The notes under the pieces: model-generated
Databases searched by the model: none
What the model was told of the DNA's origin: nothing
What the model saw: the letters and a program-made list of their open reading frames with translations, nothing else
Origin: Reclinomonas americana ATCC 50394
Lineage: Eukaryota > Jakobida > Jakobea > Jakobida
Direction: 5' to 3'
DNA: 64,000 nt
Assembly: GCA_048213135.1 (NCBI GenBank)
Contig: PS015187.1
Coordinates: 1-64,000, forward strand
Translations under genes and position numbers: made by a program
Shown: positions 36,501-46,794 of the stretch, piece by piece
How the letters are laid out: the number at the start of each line of letters is the position of its first letter
Numbering within the stretch: position 1 is the first letter of the stretch

Positions 36501-37817
36501 CGGTGCCGGCGGTGATCTCGCATCGCCGTGCGTGTGCTTCTCGGTGGGCGGCGATCTGGTGGCGGCCGGCTGCCAGTCGAAGACCGAGGGGCACGTGGTG
36601 CGCGTGTGGCAGGTGCTGACCAAGGAGGAGACGCACTGCTTGCGTGGTGCGCTCGACGCGGTGCGCACTGTGGCCTTCCTTCCGCAGCAGCATCGGCGGG
36701 AGACGCCGGTGGTGGTGGCGGGTGGCGTGGATGGGATGGTGCGGGTGTGGGCGTGTGGGGAGGATGGTGGTGGGGAGGTGGTGGGGGAGCTTGGGGGGCA
36801 TACGGAGGTGGTGACGGCGGTGGCTGCTGGGGTAGGCGGGAAGGGGGTGCAGGTGGTGTCGGCCAGTGCGGATCGGTCGGTGAGGGTGTGGAGCGGGTGT
36901 GGGGAAAGGTTGGTGGATCCGAAGGGGAAGGCTGAAGGGGAAGGCTGAAGGGAAAGGGGTAGAGAGGGAAAGGGGCAGAGAGGGAAAGGGGCAGAGAGGG
37001 AAGCGGTGAAAAGGGAGGGATTGAAGGAGAAGGAAGAGGAGGAACGCAAAGAAGTCCAGCATGCTTATGAGAAGAACAGAAGTTGAAAGCGAGGTCAGAG
37101 AGAAACGAGACCGAATAGGAGAGCAGAGATTCGTTGACTGTGGGGAGCAGAGATGACAGAGTATCAGTGTTTCGAGAGTGCCATGTTGGAAGCGTTAAGG
37201 TCCACATGGGAATAGGAGCAGTGGACTCGAAAGGAGAAGTGCCATGTGCTGCTGATGGTGGAGGGCTTAGAATGTTGGTTGGATGTCTGTCAAGCTGTGG
37301 GCGGTAGCACATCAAGGGATGGAATGCAGAACGAAGACTGGGTCTGCAAGTGAACGATGTTGTGATACTGACGGCAGTGTTGCAAAGCATTGAAAGAGAT
37401 CGAGAGCTGAGGGAAATTGAGTGACGACTGAGATGTGAGTGGTTGGAGAGAAGTGAGCGGCGATGGACATGAGAGTGACGTTGAAGGGATTGTTGAGAGA
37501 TACAACTTGGGTTGGCAGAGATGAGAGTGGGTAAGATGGAAGAGGGATAGTACGATGAAGACATGATTGACTTGGTGGAAGTGTTTCGATGGCACAGTTG
37601 GAGAGGTGTGTGCCTGAATGCGTCCTGGTTCTCAATCCTTGCTTCCCCCTTTGCGCGCAGTCCCTCGCCACCCGTTCTGTGGCAAGTCATCGGCACCTTC
37701 AACGCCGACTTTCGCGGCTGCAACACGAGTGATTCCACCGGCAAGGACACGGTGGCGTCGGCGAATGTGCGTGCGCTGGCCGGAATGTCAGGCATGTGGA
37801 GGCCGGTGGTGACGTGA
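24503..37817 (+). CDS. giant FYVE-like / double NACHT / pentapeptide / 14x WD40 protein, about 2,330 aa
   Basis: Exons: 24503-24752, 24845 to about 24905, 26516-26633, 26698-26896, 26972-27254, 27355-27520, 27980-28485, 29529-30324, 30492-30594, 30661-30834, about 31583-31901, 31962-32160, 32546-33105, 33814-36908, 37661-37817. The N-terminus MGATQS fits myristoylation. A FYVE-like zinc finger follows (CGGCGKSF / RHCKRCGNPVCSDCS), suggesting phosphoinositide membranes. NACHT 1 has Walker A GSAGTGKSS (28207) and Walker B LLLLVDDYHLL. NACHT 2 has GESGAGKSL (32832) and LLLLLDGYDEL. Then come pentapeptide repeats (ADLRGANL) and 14 WD repeats, i.e. two propellers, closing with GTFNADFRG. This is the architecture of a STAND/NLR-type receptor that oligomerises on sensing. 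Weak points: exon 1 to exon 2 is out of phase by one base, the exon 2 donor is uncertain (24905 or 24917), and the acceptor near 31583 lacks AG. Elsewhere phases agree. Confidence 0.75.
25573..26447. other. assembly gap (875 N) in the intron splitting the FYVE-like finger
   Basis: N run flanked by CCCTTCTCTTC-type polypyrimidine. A missing small exon here cannot be excluded. Confidence 0.99.
28622..29260 (+). repeat. (TTC)n / CT-rich tract in NACHT 1 intron
   Basis: Long TTC runs, e.g. 28970-29060, within the intron 28486-29528. The poly-Ser and poly-Phe frames it opens are artefacts. Confidence 0.93.
30885..31410 (+). repeat. 10-nt tandem repeat CTGTCTCGCT/CCCTGTCTCG in NACHT intron
   Basis: More than 30 imperfect decamers on the coding strand, in the intron before the exon at about 31583. 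Confidence 0.92.
31561..31583 (+). other. C homopolymer where a splice acceptor is expected
   Basis: 18 C followed by AACG, then the open frame TACGAATGC. The donor at 30835 is phase 2 and needs one base before TAC, which exactly fits the G at 31583. No AG precedes it. A base error in or after the homopolymer (AG read as AACG) is the simplest explanation. Confidence 0.55.
33350..33510 (+). repeat. 9-nt tandem array CCTTCTCCG
   Basis: About 17 near-perfect copies within the intron 33106-33813. It reads as LLRLLRLLR in one frame and AEKAEKAEK on the other strand, both spurious. Confidence 0.95.
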
Positions 37818-37882
37818 GAGTGAAAAAAAGTGGCAAACAACATTAGGTACATTACTCGTGGCTCTTGTTTTCGCGGGGGCTG

Positions 37883-40610
37883 TCATCTGGGAGTCAGCGG
37901 CGCGCCCAGGCGACCGGGTGTCTGTGCCGCCTCCATGGTGGCACTCATGCGTGGTGGGGGCATGGGGATGCTGGCAGGTATGTCGTTGGCGGCAACTGGT
38001 GCGACGGGTGGCAAATAGTTGCTCTCCGATGGGATGGATTGCATGGGCACGAGGAGCTGCGATAGGGGGAAAGGGTGAGGGGAGGGAGAGGTGTGAGGAA
38101 GGGACAACAAGAGGAGAAGCGCTCTCTCCCTTCCCCCTTCAACCTTGCGATCTGCACTCGTCAGCTCCTCGGCATACGAATCCACATCATCATCGTCGCG
38201 ATCGAGCAACTCGCGCGAATCAACACGCCCACCAAACAGTGTGTCGAGCGACTCCACCGTGCTCATGCGATAGCTGCTGCTCTTGCGCGAGAAGCCGCCC
38301 TGCTCCTGGCCGTACCGCTTGCGCGAGTTGAGCATGAGACACAGCTCGTAGGTCTGCGCTCCGCGCAGGATGAGTCGCAGCATGTAGAACACCAGCAGGT
38401 TGTTCCACACAAAGTCGCCCAGGTCGGCAATGGTGCTGATGACGCAGATGATGGCCAGGGCGGCGGTGGTGCTGGCGATGATGCTGGTCTGGGGGAGGGA
38501 AAAGGGAGATGAGGATGGGAAAAGGAGAAGGTGAAGGAGAAGGGCACAAAGAGAGGTGGTGATGGGGCAAAACTGGCGGTTTCTCGCCTTTGGAGTAATT
38601 CACTCGGTGAGGAAGCGAGACAGAAACGGGTGATGGGGAGAGCGAATCAGAGAGAAGAGAGCAGAAAGAGGAAGAGAGACAAGAGAGACACGAGAGAAGG
38701 GAGAGAGAGAAGAGAGAAGACAGAGAGAGAAGCGAGAAGAGAGAGAGACAAAATAGAAGAGAGAAACAAGAGGGAGAACAGAGAGAGAGAGAGAAAGAAA
38801 GAGACGCGAGAAGCGAGAAGACGGAGAGGAAATAGAGAAGCGAGAGACAAGAGGGAAGCGAGAAGCGAGAAGACAAGAGACGAGAGAACAGAGAGAGAAA
38901 TAGAGAGTAAGAGAGAGAGAGAAAGAGAGAGAGAGGGAAGAGAGAAGCGAGAAGACAGAGAGATGCGAGAAGAGAGTGACAAGAGAGAAGAGAGACAAGA
39001 GAGAACAGAGAGAGAGAGAGAGAAAACAGAGAGAGAAGTGAGAAGACAGAGAAGAGAGAGAGAGAGGAGGGATGCAAGAAATCAAGCGCTGGAAGGAAAG
39101 AGAGAAATGATGTAAAAGATAGAAACAGAGGGAGAGGGATGAGTGACTGTAAAGAGGGAGAGAGAAAGCAAGAATGACAAACGGCTCGGCATCATTCTCT
39201 CAATCAAGCCTTTGAGTCTCCGTTGCATATTCACGAAGATGGCACACGCGAGTGACTATGACTTTCAGAGTGACTCTCCCTTCAGTCTCCCTCCGCCCGC
39301 CGCACCTTGATGATCGCTCGCTTGAGCCTCGTGCTCGTCCCCACAAACGTGGTCGACTTGACAGTGAAGAACACGGCCACCATGAAGGCGCATTGGAAGG
39401 TCGACAGCGCCGTGGCCGACGTGAAGATCTACGCCAGAAAAAGTAAGTCTCCTTCGTACCCCCGCCGTCCTCTTCTCCGCCTCGACGCAACGATTTCCGC
39501 CGCCAGATCCAGCCCGCGGCAGTGCTTGTCGTGCAGCGTCAGTTGCGGGCACGCCGCATACGAGGCGATCTCGATTATGACGAGAAGGCCGGCCACGCCA
39601 AAGCAAATGTACTCGACGATGAGCATGGTCAGGTATCTCTTGTCTTGGTTCCACTGCAGGCGCAGGCTTTGCAGGATGGTGGCCCTGTGGCGCGGTTGGG
39701 TGAGGGAGGTGAATCGAGAGGGGAGGGGAGGCGACGCACCAGTATGTGGGCAGTAGGGCGCAGGTGATGGCCAGGAAGCCGTTGCAGAGGAATAGGGCGC
39801 CGCGGTCGGTGAAAGTGGAGGTCCACACGAAGACCACGAGGGCTGCGTGAGGCAAAAGAGAAAGGGAGGAATGAGGAGAAGGAGATGGGTTAGGGCCTGC
39901 GGGCGAGGGTTAAGGGTGAGGAGAACGGAGAGGGGAAGAAGAGACAAAGGAATTAGGGAGACAGGGAGAGAGAATGGGAGAGGGACAGTGAAGGGTAAAG
40001 AGAAGGGAGGAAAAGGAGATGGGTTAGGGATTGAGGGCGAGGGAGAAGGGAGAGAGGAAGAAGAGACAAAGGAATAAGGGAGTGGCAGAGAGGAGCTGAT
40101 TGTGCCAGGAGAGCGCGACGATGACTAGAACGCAACAGACAGCCTCGGCAGAGGCGGACGTGCGGATTGCTTGCAAGAGCCAGAATCGTCGACGTGAGGT
40201 CAGCAGGTGGGCGGGTCTGGATGAAAGAGAAGAAGGTGAGAAGGAAGAAGAAAGAAAGAAAAGAAGAAGACGGTGAGGGAGTTGAGAAGGAAGGAGAATG
40301 AGCGACAGAGTCTGAGTGGGAATGAGCGAGGAGGAGACAGCGACTGAGCGTGAGAGGCCTGAGGAGAAGGACAGACACAAAGAAGGATGGAAATCCTGGG
40401 ACTGAGGTTGGTCATGATAATATAGTGAGATAAACAAAGGAAGAGAAGGAGAGAAAAGAACAGGGGTGAGAGACAACAAAGAGAGAGAGAGAGAGAGGAG
40501 GCAGATGACAGAGAGAGAGAGAGAGAGGAGGAGGAGGAAGAAGATCAGAGAGAAATGACAGAGTGAGGGTGATCATACAGATAGATTGCATCACTGACTG
40601 CACTCTCTCA

Positions 40611-40642
<32 letters not shown>

Positions 40643-40738
40643 ACACTCCTCTCTCTCTCTCTCTTTCCCCTCTCTCTTCTGTCAAGTCGTGAGTGATGCA
40701 AAAAGACGGCAATAAGTGACTGATATCATTCTCTCCCT

Positions 40739-40809
<71 letters not shown>

Positions 40810-41802
40810 NNNNNNNNNNNNNNNNNNNNNNNNNNNNNNNNNNNNNNNNNNNNNNNNNNNNNNNNNNNNNNNNNNNNNNNNNNNNNNNNNNNNNNNNNNN
40901 NNNNNNNNNNNNNNNNNNNNNNNNNNNNNNNNNNNNNNNNNNNNNNNNNNNNNNNNNNNNNNNNNNNNNNNNNNNNNNNNNNNNNNNNNNNNNNNNNNNN
41001 NNNNNNNNNNNNNNNNNNNNNNNNNNNNNNNNNNNNNNNNNNNNNNNNNNNNNNNNNNNNNNNNNNNNNNNNNNNNNNNNNNNNNNNNNNNNNNNNNNNN
41101 NNNNNNNNNNNNNNNNNNNNNNNNNNNNNNNNNNNNNNNNNNNNNNNNNNNNNNNNNNNNNNNNNNNNNNNNNNNNNNNNNNNNNNNNNNNNNNNNNNNN
41201 NNNNNNNNNNNNNNNNNNNNNNNNNNNNNNNNNNNNNNNNNNNNNNNNNNNNNNNNNNNNNNNNNNNNNNNNNNNNNNNNNNNNNNNNNNNNNNNNNNNN
41301 NNNNNNNNNNNNNNNNNNNNNNNNNNNNNNNNNNNNNNNNNNNNNNNNNNNNNNNNNNNNNNNNNNNNNNNNNNNNNNNNNNNNNNNNNNNNNNNNNNNN
41401 NNNNNNNNNNNNNNNNNNNNNNNNNNNNNNNNNNNNNNNNNNNNNNNNNNNNNNNNNNNNNNNNNNNNNNNNNNNNNNNNNNNNNNNNNNNNNNNNNNNN
41501 NNNNNNNNNNNNNNNNNNNNNNNNNNNNNNNNNNNNNNNNNNNNNNNNNNNNNNNNNNNNNNNNNNNNNNNNNNNNNNNNNNNNNNNNNNNNNNNNNNNN
41601 NNNNNNNNNNNNNNNNNNNNNNNNNNNNNNNNNNNNNNNNNNNNNNNNNNNNNNNNNNNNNNNNNNNNNNNNNNNNNNNNNNNNNNNNNNNNNNNNNNNN
41701 NNNNNNNNNNNNNNNNNNNNNNNNNNNNNNNNNNNNNNNNNNNNNNNNNNNNNNNNNNNNNNNNNNNNNNNNNNNNNNNNNNNNNNNNNNNNNNNNNNNN
41801 NN

Positions 41803-41865
<63 letters not shown>

Positions 41866-42019
41866 TCTCTCCCTCTCACACTCACGGTATCTTCACCACG
41901 AAGAAATGATATAAAATGGAGAGCACTGCAAGTGCACAAGCCGGCGCCATGATCAGTGTGGTGATCACTGAGGCCCACAGTGGCACCTCACTGTGTAAGC
42001 CGAAAGAGGGGTCGTCCAT
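37883..42019 (-). CDS. putative seven-transmembrane protein, seven exons, 406 aa
   Basis: Exons in coding order: 42019-41886, 40216-40068, 39842-39740, 39684-39492, 39428-39306, 38488-38144, 38056-37883; the sum is 1221 nt. Seven hydrophobic segments can be placed: WASVITTLIMAPACALAVL; AVCCVLVIVALSW; FLCNGFLAITCALLPTYW; YICFGVAGLLVIIEIASYA; FQCAFMVAVFFTV; ALAIICVISTIADL; and LLVFYMLRLIL. A soluble Ser- and Asp-rich C-terminal tail follows (SRKSSSY, DRDDDDVDS) and looks like a phosphorylated cytosolic tail. It could be a GPCR or a TOM1/THH1-like 7TM protein; I cannot choose between them. The first intron holds the 993-N gap. The donor at 40067 (GTCTCT) is weak but is the only one with correct phase. 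Confidence 0.7.
38600..39110. repeat. GAGA/GAGAAGCGAGAAGACA purine repeat
   Basis: Low-complexity purine tract on the plus strand, so polypyrimidine on the coding strand of the 7TM gene; lies in its intron 38489-39305. Confidence 0.9.
40606..41886. repeat. (CT)n microsatellite around gap
   Basis: Long pure CT runs at 40740-40809 and 41803-41876 flank the gap, in the first intron of the 7TM gene. Here the coding strand is purine-rich, unlike most other introns. Confidence 0.9.
40810..41802. other. assembly gap (993 N) in 7TM intron 1
   Basis: N run embedded in pure (CT)n. Confidence 0.99.
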
Positions 42020-42283
42020 TCTCTCCCAAACACACGACTGAACACTAAAATGAAAAGTGGGAGGACGGAAGGACTTCTCTTTGTTTGCTTTTGTTGACAG
42101 TGTTTTCGTGGAGTGAGGCGAGGGGGAGTGACTGTATAGTGTGTACGTCAATGAGCGAGCTGCACGCAAGGAATGGCCGAAGACGTGCTGGACTTCGAAC
42201 AACTGCAGTGCGACACCTCCAACAGAAGTGAGAAGAAAGGTATGGAGTCACACCCTCCACCTTCTCCTTCCTCCTCCTTGAAT

Positions 42284-44213
42284 TCACTTGCCACCTGTAA
42301 ACTCAATAACATCATACGACGGCTCCTGCGCTCCACTGCCGCGTCTCCTCCTGCGCTTCTTGCCGGTCTTCACCGGCGTGCCCGTCATCAACGGATCGCC
42401 CGCCTCCTCCTCGTACTCGACGCGCGTGGCGTCCGTGTACGCCGACTTGGAGGGAGGTAGTCGTCCACTCGCCCCTCCATCTCGCGGTGGCGGTGGTGTC
42501 GACGACGCCGAGGCATCCAACTCCCAGCTGGGCTTGGACGGCGGGCGGAATTCGTTGCGCTGCGCATTCCAGCCGTCGGCGAGGCGGCGGTAAAAATGAT
42601 CGCCCACGCGCTGTGTCATCTGGTACCCGAGGGGCTCCAGCAGCGTGTCGTAGGCCGCCAGTTGCATGCCGTAGTGGTTCTGCACCGAGAGGAGATCCAC
42701 GGTCACGGCGCCAAAGTCGATGCCGCGGAGGACGGCCAGGTCGGCGCCCTCCACGTCGATGCTGAGGTAGTCGATGTGCTTGATGCCGCGCTCTGTGGAT
42801 GAAAGGGAAGGGTGAGGAGAAGGAGGAAGAGGAAGGGGGAAGAGGAAGGGGGAAGAGGAAGGGGGAAGAGGAAGGGGGAAGAGGAAGGGGGAAGAGGNNN
42901 NNNNNNNNNNNNNNNNNNNNNNNNNNNNNNNNNNNNNNNNNNNNNNNNNNNNNNNNNNNNNNNNNNNNNNNNNNNNNNNNNNNNNNNNNNNNNNNNNNNN
43001 NNNNNNNNNNNNNNNNNNNNNNNNNNNNNNNNNNNNNNNNNNNNNNNNNNNNNNNNNNNNNNNNNNNNNNNNNNNNNNNNNNNNNNNNNNNNNNNNNNNN
43101 NNNNNNNNNNNNNNNNNNNNNNNNNNNNNNNNNNNNNNNNNNNNNNNNNNNNNNNNNNNNNNNNNNNNNNNNNNNNNNNNNNNNNNNNNNNNNNNNNNNN
43201 NNNNNNNNNNNNNNNNNNNNNNNNNNNNNNNNNNNNNNNNNNNNNNNNNNNNNNNNNNNNNNNNNNNNNNNNNNNNNNNNNNNNNNNNNNNNNNNNNNGG
43301 GAGGGAAGGAAACTGGAAGTGGAGCAGAACTGGAGAACACAGGAGGAAGAGTGAAGAAGTTGGATAGACCTTTGAGGATGTCCCGCAAAGGGCGACATTG
43401 CACCACGCGGCCATTGTCGAGCTTCTCACGCTTGATGCGCTCCAAGTGCTCTGCCAAGAAGCGGGAAGTGGTGAGTCCGCCGCTCCCCTTTGCCACCTTT
43501 CCCCTTCTCCCCTTCAAACGCAACTGGCCGGGAAGTACCGCTTCAATCCACTCTGCATTGCCGAGTCGATGAAGTCGTCGACCGACTCCTTCACGTCCGT
43601 GACGCACACATTGATGGTCTCACACTTGCTGCGGTTGTCACCGGCGGCGTACTCGAGTTCCGTGTCGCTGGCGTCGATACAGAGGCCGCGCCAGCCGAGG
43701 CACTTTTCGAGCAGGTACGTGTTGGAGCCGTTGATGCCGTGTGAGCCAACGTCGACAAAGAAGCCGTCGCGTTTCCAGCCGTAGAATTGGGCAACGTACT
43801 TGTCTTGACCGGCGGAGCTGACGCCTTGGAAGCGTTGCGTGGCGCAGATGGGCTGCACGATGCATTGCTCCAGGCCTGCGATGTAGGGAAAGGGTGGGTG
43901 GGTAAGAGGTGATGAGGAGACTGAATATTTCCTGTTTCTCACTTGCTGACCACTTGCGATCAAATAATAAACTACCGAAGACAGTCGTCCACAAAATGTG
44001 CAAGGAAGCTCTCTTTCTTTCACATTGAGTTGCAAGAAGCAGCAGGCGGACGAAAAGAGAATCAGTCAAAGAATGCAATATCACCTCCACCGCTGTGCAG
44101 AAAGCAACTATCAGAAAAGGGCAACTGACACCTTCTCTCTCCCTTAGATAAGCTTCTGAGCGACGCTAGCAAGCAGAAGTCACACCTCCGCTCACTTCCT
44201 CAAGAGAATTCAT
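42284..44213 (-). CDS. FkbM-type SAM-dependent methyltransferase, five exons, 372 aa
   Basis: Exons in coding order: 44213-44186, 44092-43943, 43875-43525, 43450-43370, 42792-42284; the sum is 1119 nt. Motif I region is SSAGQDKYV, then GFFVDVGSHGINGSNTYLLE, then GWRGLCIDAS. The FkbM signature HIDYLSIDVEGADLAVLRGI follows. These families transfer methyl groups from SAM, often to sugar or lipid hydroxyls; the substrate is unknown. A hydrophobic N-terminal stretch (LFVRLLLLAT) could be a signal anchor, giving a Golgi or ER lumenal enzyme. The C-terminus is Ser/Pro-rich and ends with a basic KKRRRRRGSG patch followed by an acidic tail. The short first exon is inferred from phase and the acceptor at 44093-44094. 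Confidence 0.78.
42898..43298. other. assembly gap (401 N) in FkbM intron
   Basis: N run flanked by a GGAAGAGGAAGGG purine repeat. Confidence 0.99.
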
Positions 44214-44573
44214 CAACAATCGTGCGAAGAGGAGAGTGGATGCAAAAAGCTTGGTGAAATGCACACCGTCTCTTCTCCATTCCATTTTCCCCATGGTGAT
44301 TCTCCCAAACTCTCTCTCTCTCTACTTTCTCTTGCTCATCTGCTGCCTCTCTCTCTCTCTTACACACACAGCCACTCTGCTACCTCCACTTGTTCTTTCC
44401 CCCTTCCCCTTCCTCCTTCTCATTCACCCTTCCCTTCCTTCACCTTCTTCCCTCCCCATTCTCACTTCCCTTGTCCACTCACCCTTCCCGTTCCTCTCTC
44501 CCTGTCCCCCCTTTCCCCTCTCCCCTTCTCCTTCCCCCTTTCTCCTCTCCCCTGTTCCCTTGTCCCCCCTTCC
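44214..44573. other. intergenic, pyrimidine-rich, nothing coding seen
   Basis: 360 nt between two minus-strand genes; mostly CT/CCCTT low complexity with no domain-like frame. Confidence 0.6.
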
Positions 44574-46097
44574 CTACTCCCTCCCCTTGAACTCACCCAA
44601 CACGCCATGCGCGGTCCACGGCTTCTGATTCTTGTGCCGATGCGTGACAAAACTGCCCGCCACCTGTGCATATTGGTGCAGCCAGCGGTCGCAGTTGATG
44701 GGCTCCTCCGAGGCCGCATTGGCCTGCGCCACCGCCGCCGTCAGCGCAATCTGATCGTCAATGAGCGACTCCACGCTGTTGCGCGGCAACTGCGGTCGCG
44801 GCTGCGTCTCGTTCACGTCGCCGGTGATGGTGGCACCGGCCAGGGCCGCGGGCGTGGAAGGGGTGGAGGGAGGAGAAGGAGAGGGTGCTTCTGCTTCTTT
44901 TGTTGTCAGTGTCCATGAGGGTGTTGGTGGTGGTGTTGGTGGTGGTGGGACTGCGGGAGGCGGTTGCGGGGCGCGGAGATCGGGGGGCACAGACGGTGCG
45001 GCGGGTGGCACCCAGGCAATGGGCACAATGGGTGTCGCTGAGGCTTCTCGTTCGGCGATCTTGGATTCGACGCGACGGCGTTGGGCGAGCATCTCGACGC
45101 GAAGGGCCTCCAGTTCCTGGGGGTGAAGGAGAGGGAAAGGAAGTGAGGGAGGGGAGAAGGGGGAAGGGGGGAAGGAGCAAGGGGGAAGAGCGAGGGGGAA
45201 GAGCGAGGGGAAGAGCGGGAGGAGAGTAAGAGAGTGAGAGAGCAAGGGGAGATGAGAAGGAGGAAGAACATGGGGGGGCATGGAGGGAACAGCAAGGGAG
45301 GGAAGAGCAAGGGTGGAAGAGCAAGGGTGGAAAAAGGGAAGAAGGGTCACAGAGGAGAAAGAGAGGGGAGAGAAAAGATGAGAAGAAGGAGCAGAGAGAG
45401 AGAGAGAGAGGAGCGTGAGAGAGAGGGAGGGGGGGAGCAAGCAAGGGGAGACGAGAACAGAAGAATGAGGAAGCGCGAGAGGAGTGAGAGAGGGCGAGAG
45501 CGAGAAAGAGAGAAACAGAGAAAGGGAGAGACAGAGAGAGAGAGAGAGGGCGAGAGGGCGAGAGGGCGAGAGAGAGAGAGACAGAGAGAGAGAGCGCCAA
45601 CACAGATGCGAGACACAAGAATCAGAATATGAGCACACACAATCACACACACGTGTTCACTCTCTCTCTCTCACACGCACACACACACACACACACACAC
45701 AAACCTCCTCCAACAACCTCCTCCTCTGCGCCTCCTCGCCTCCATCCCTCACCGCCTTCTCCGCCACCACCACCGCCAACGCCGATCGCGATCGCTCACG
45801 ACCACCACTCTCCTCATCACCACCATCACTTTTCATCGCTGTTTCATCGCCTTCTCCTGCCATTTTCATCACCGCGACGATCGCCAGGCTTTCGTCGGGC
45901 GGTCTGCGCATGGCCAGAACGACGGTCCATAGCACGAGAAGCGAGGTGAAGAGGAGAAGAGCGCCTCCGATGCGCCACAGACATTGTGATTGAGAGGAAG
46001 AGTGAGCAGTTGAGGAGGATCGGTTGTGCCACCACACACTGTTGTCAGTGGAGGTGTGAGGAGCGATCATTACTCCTGACTGACTGCCTCGTGTCAT
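44574..46097 (-). CDS. single-pass membrane coiled-coil protein, two exons, 311 aa
   Basis: Exons in coding order 46097-45705 and 45116-44574; the sum is 936 nt. About 45 polar residues precede one transmembrane helix (GALLLFTSLLVLWTVVLA, residues about 48-65), followed by a Met-Arg-Arg stop-transfer. A coiled coil spans the splice (AEKAVRDGGEEAQRRRLLEE / ELEALRVEMLAQRRRVESK). Then come a Pro/Thr-rich linker and a helical C-terminus. No catalytic motif is seen and the family is not recognised. The intron is CA/CT-rich. Fragments of the first exon are repeated upstream at 46376-46700, so this locus has undergone local duplication. Confidence 0.7.
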
Positions 46098-46375
46098 CGC
46101 TCACGACTGCAACCAACAAAGTAGTGATCGTCAATGTAATGTGTCCGGAGTGCCTTGTATTGCGACGTTGCAAACTCATCATCAACAACACAACAGCAAT
46201 TCTACTAATCCAAACAGCAACATAGGCATGATAATCACCATCTTTAGTGAGCACCAGAAACTCGAAAATCACGGAACAACGAGAAAAGGTTGATCGCGAG
46301 ATGGCTAATGCTTGCGTTTCTGCAACAGAAACCACGGCTCGTAACAAGCATATATTCTTCATTGGCCTGAGATGC

Positions 46376-46610
46376 GAGGTGAAGAGGAGAAGAGCGCCTC
46401 CGATGCGCCACAGACATTGTGATTGAGAGGAAGAGTGAGCAGTGGAGGAGGATCGATTGTTGTGTCACCACACACTGTTGTCAGTGGAGGTGTGAGGAGC
46501 GACCATTACTCCTGATTGACTGGCACCTCGTGTCATTGCGCGCTCTCTCGCGATTGCAACCGAGTGGTGATCGTCAATGTAACGTGTCCGGAGTGCCTTG
46601 TATTGCGACG
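46376..46610 (-). pseudogene. truncated duplicate of the membrane-protein 5' exon
   Basis: Closely matches 45940-46175 (shared blocks include CTCCGATGCGCCACAGACATT, CACACACTGTTGTCAGTGGA and GTCCGGAGTGCCTTGTATTG) with small indels. It covers the transmembrane exon start and upstream sequence but not the rest of the gene. Confidence 0.75.
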
Positions 46611-46627
46611 TTCCTTTGCCATATGAG

Positions 46628-46700
46628 CACGAGAAGCGAGGAGAAGAGGAGAAGAGGGCCTCCGAAGCGCCACAGACATTGTGATTGACAGGAAGAGAAA
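46628..46700 (-). pseudogene. second, shorter duplicate fragment of the same exon
   Basis: Third occurrence of the GAGAAGCGAGG ... GCGCCACAGACATTGTGATTG block, about 70 nt, abutting the promoter of the nuclease-kinase array. Confidence 0.7.
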
Positions 46701-46794
46701 GAGTGAGCTGTCCATTGACCCTTCGACGTCGAGGACCGAAGTGAGAGAGTGTTTACACAACGAACGGAAGAGTGACCGACACTCACCCGTTCGT

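Noticed and set aside
36909-36948. Stop at 36946-36948 as the end of the NACHT-WD40 gene
   Set aside because: A donor at 36909 in phase joins a 157-nt exon at 37661 encoding a WD40-like end (GTFNADFRG), and the codons before the stop are low-complexity Gly/Glu/Lys.
46045-46362. 105-aa minus frame upstream of the membrane-protein start
   Set aside because: Overlaps duplicated debris, no motif, and part is antisense to the shared upstream sequence.
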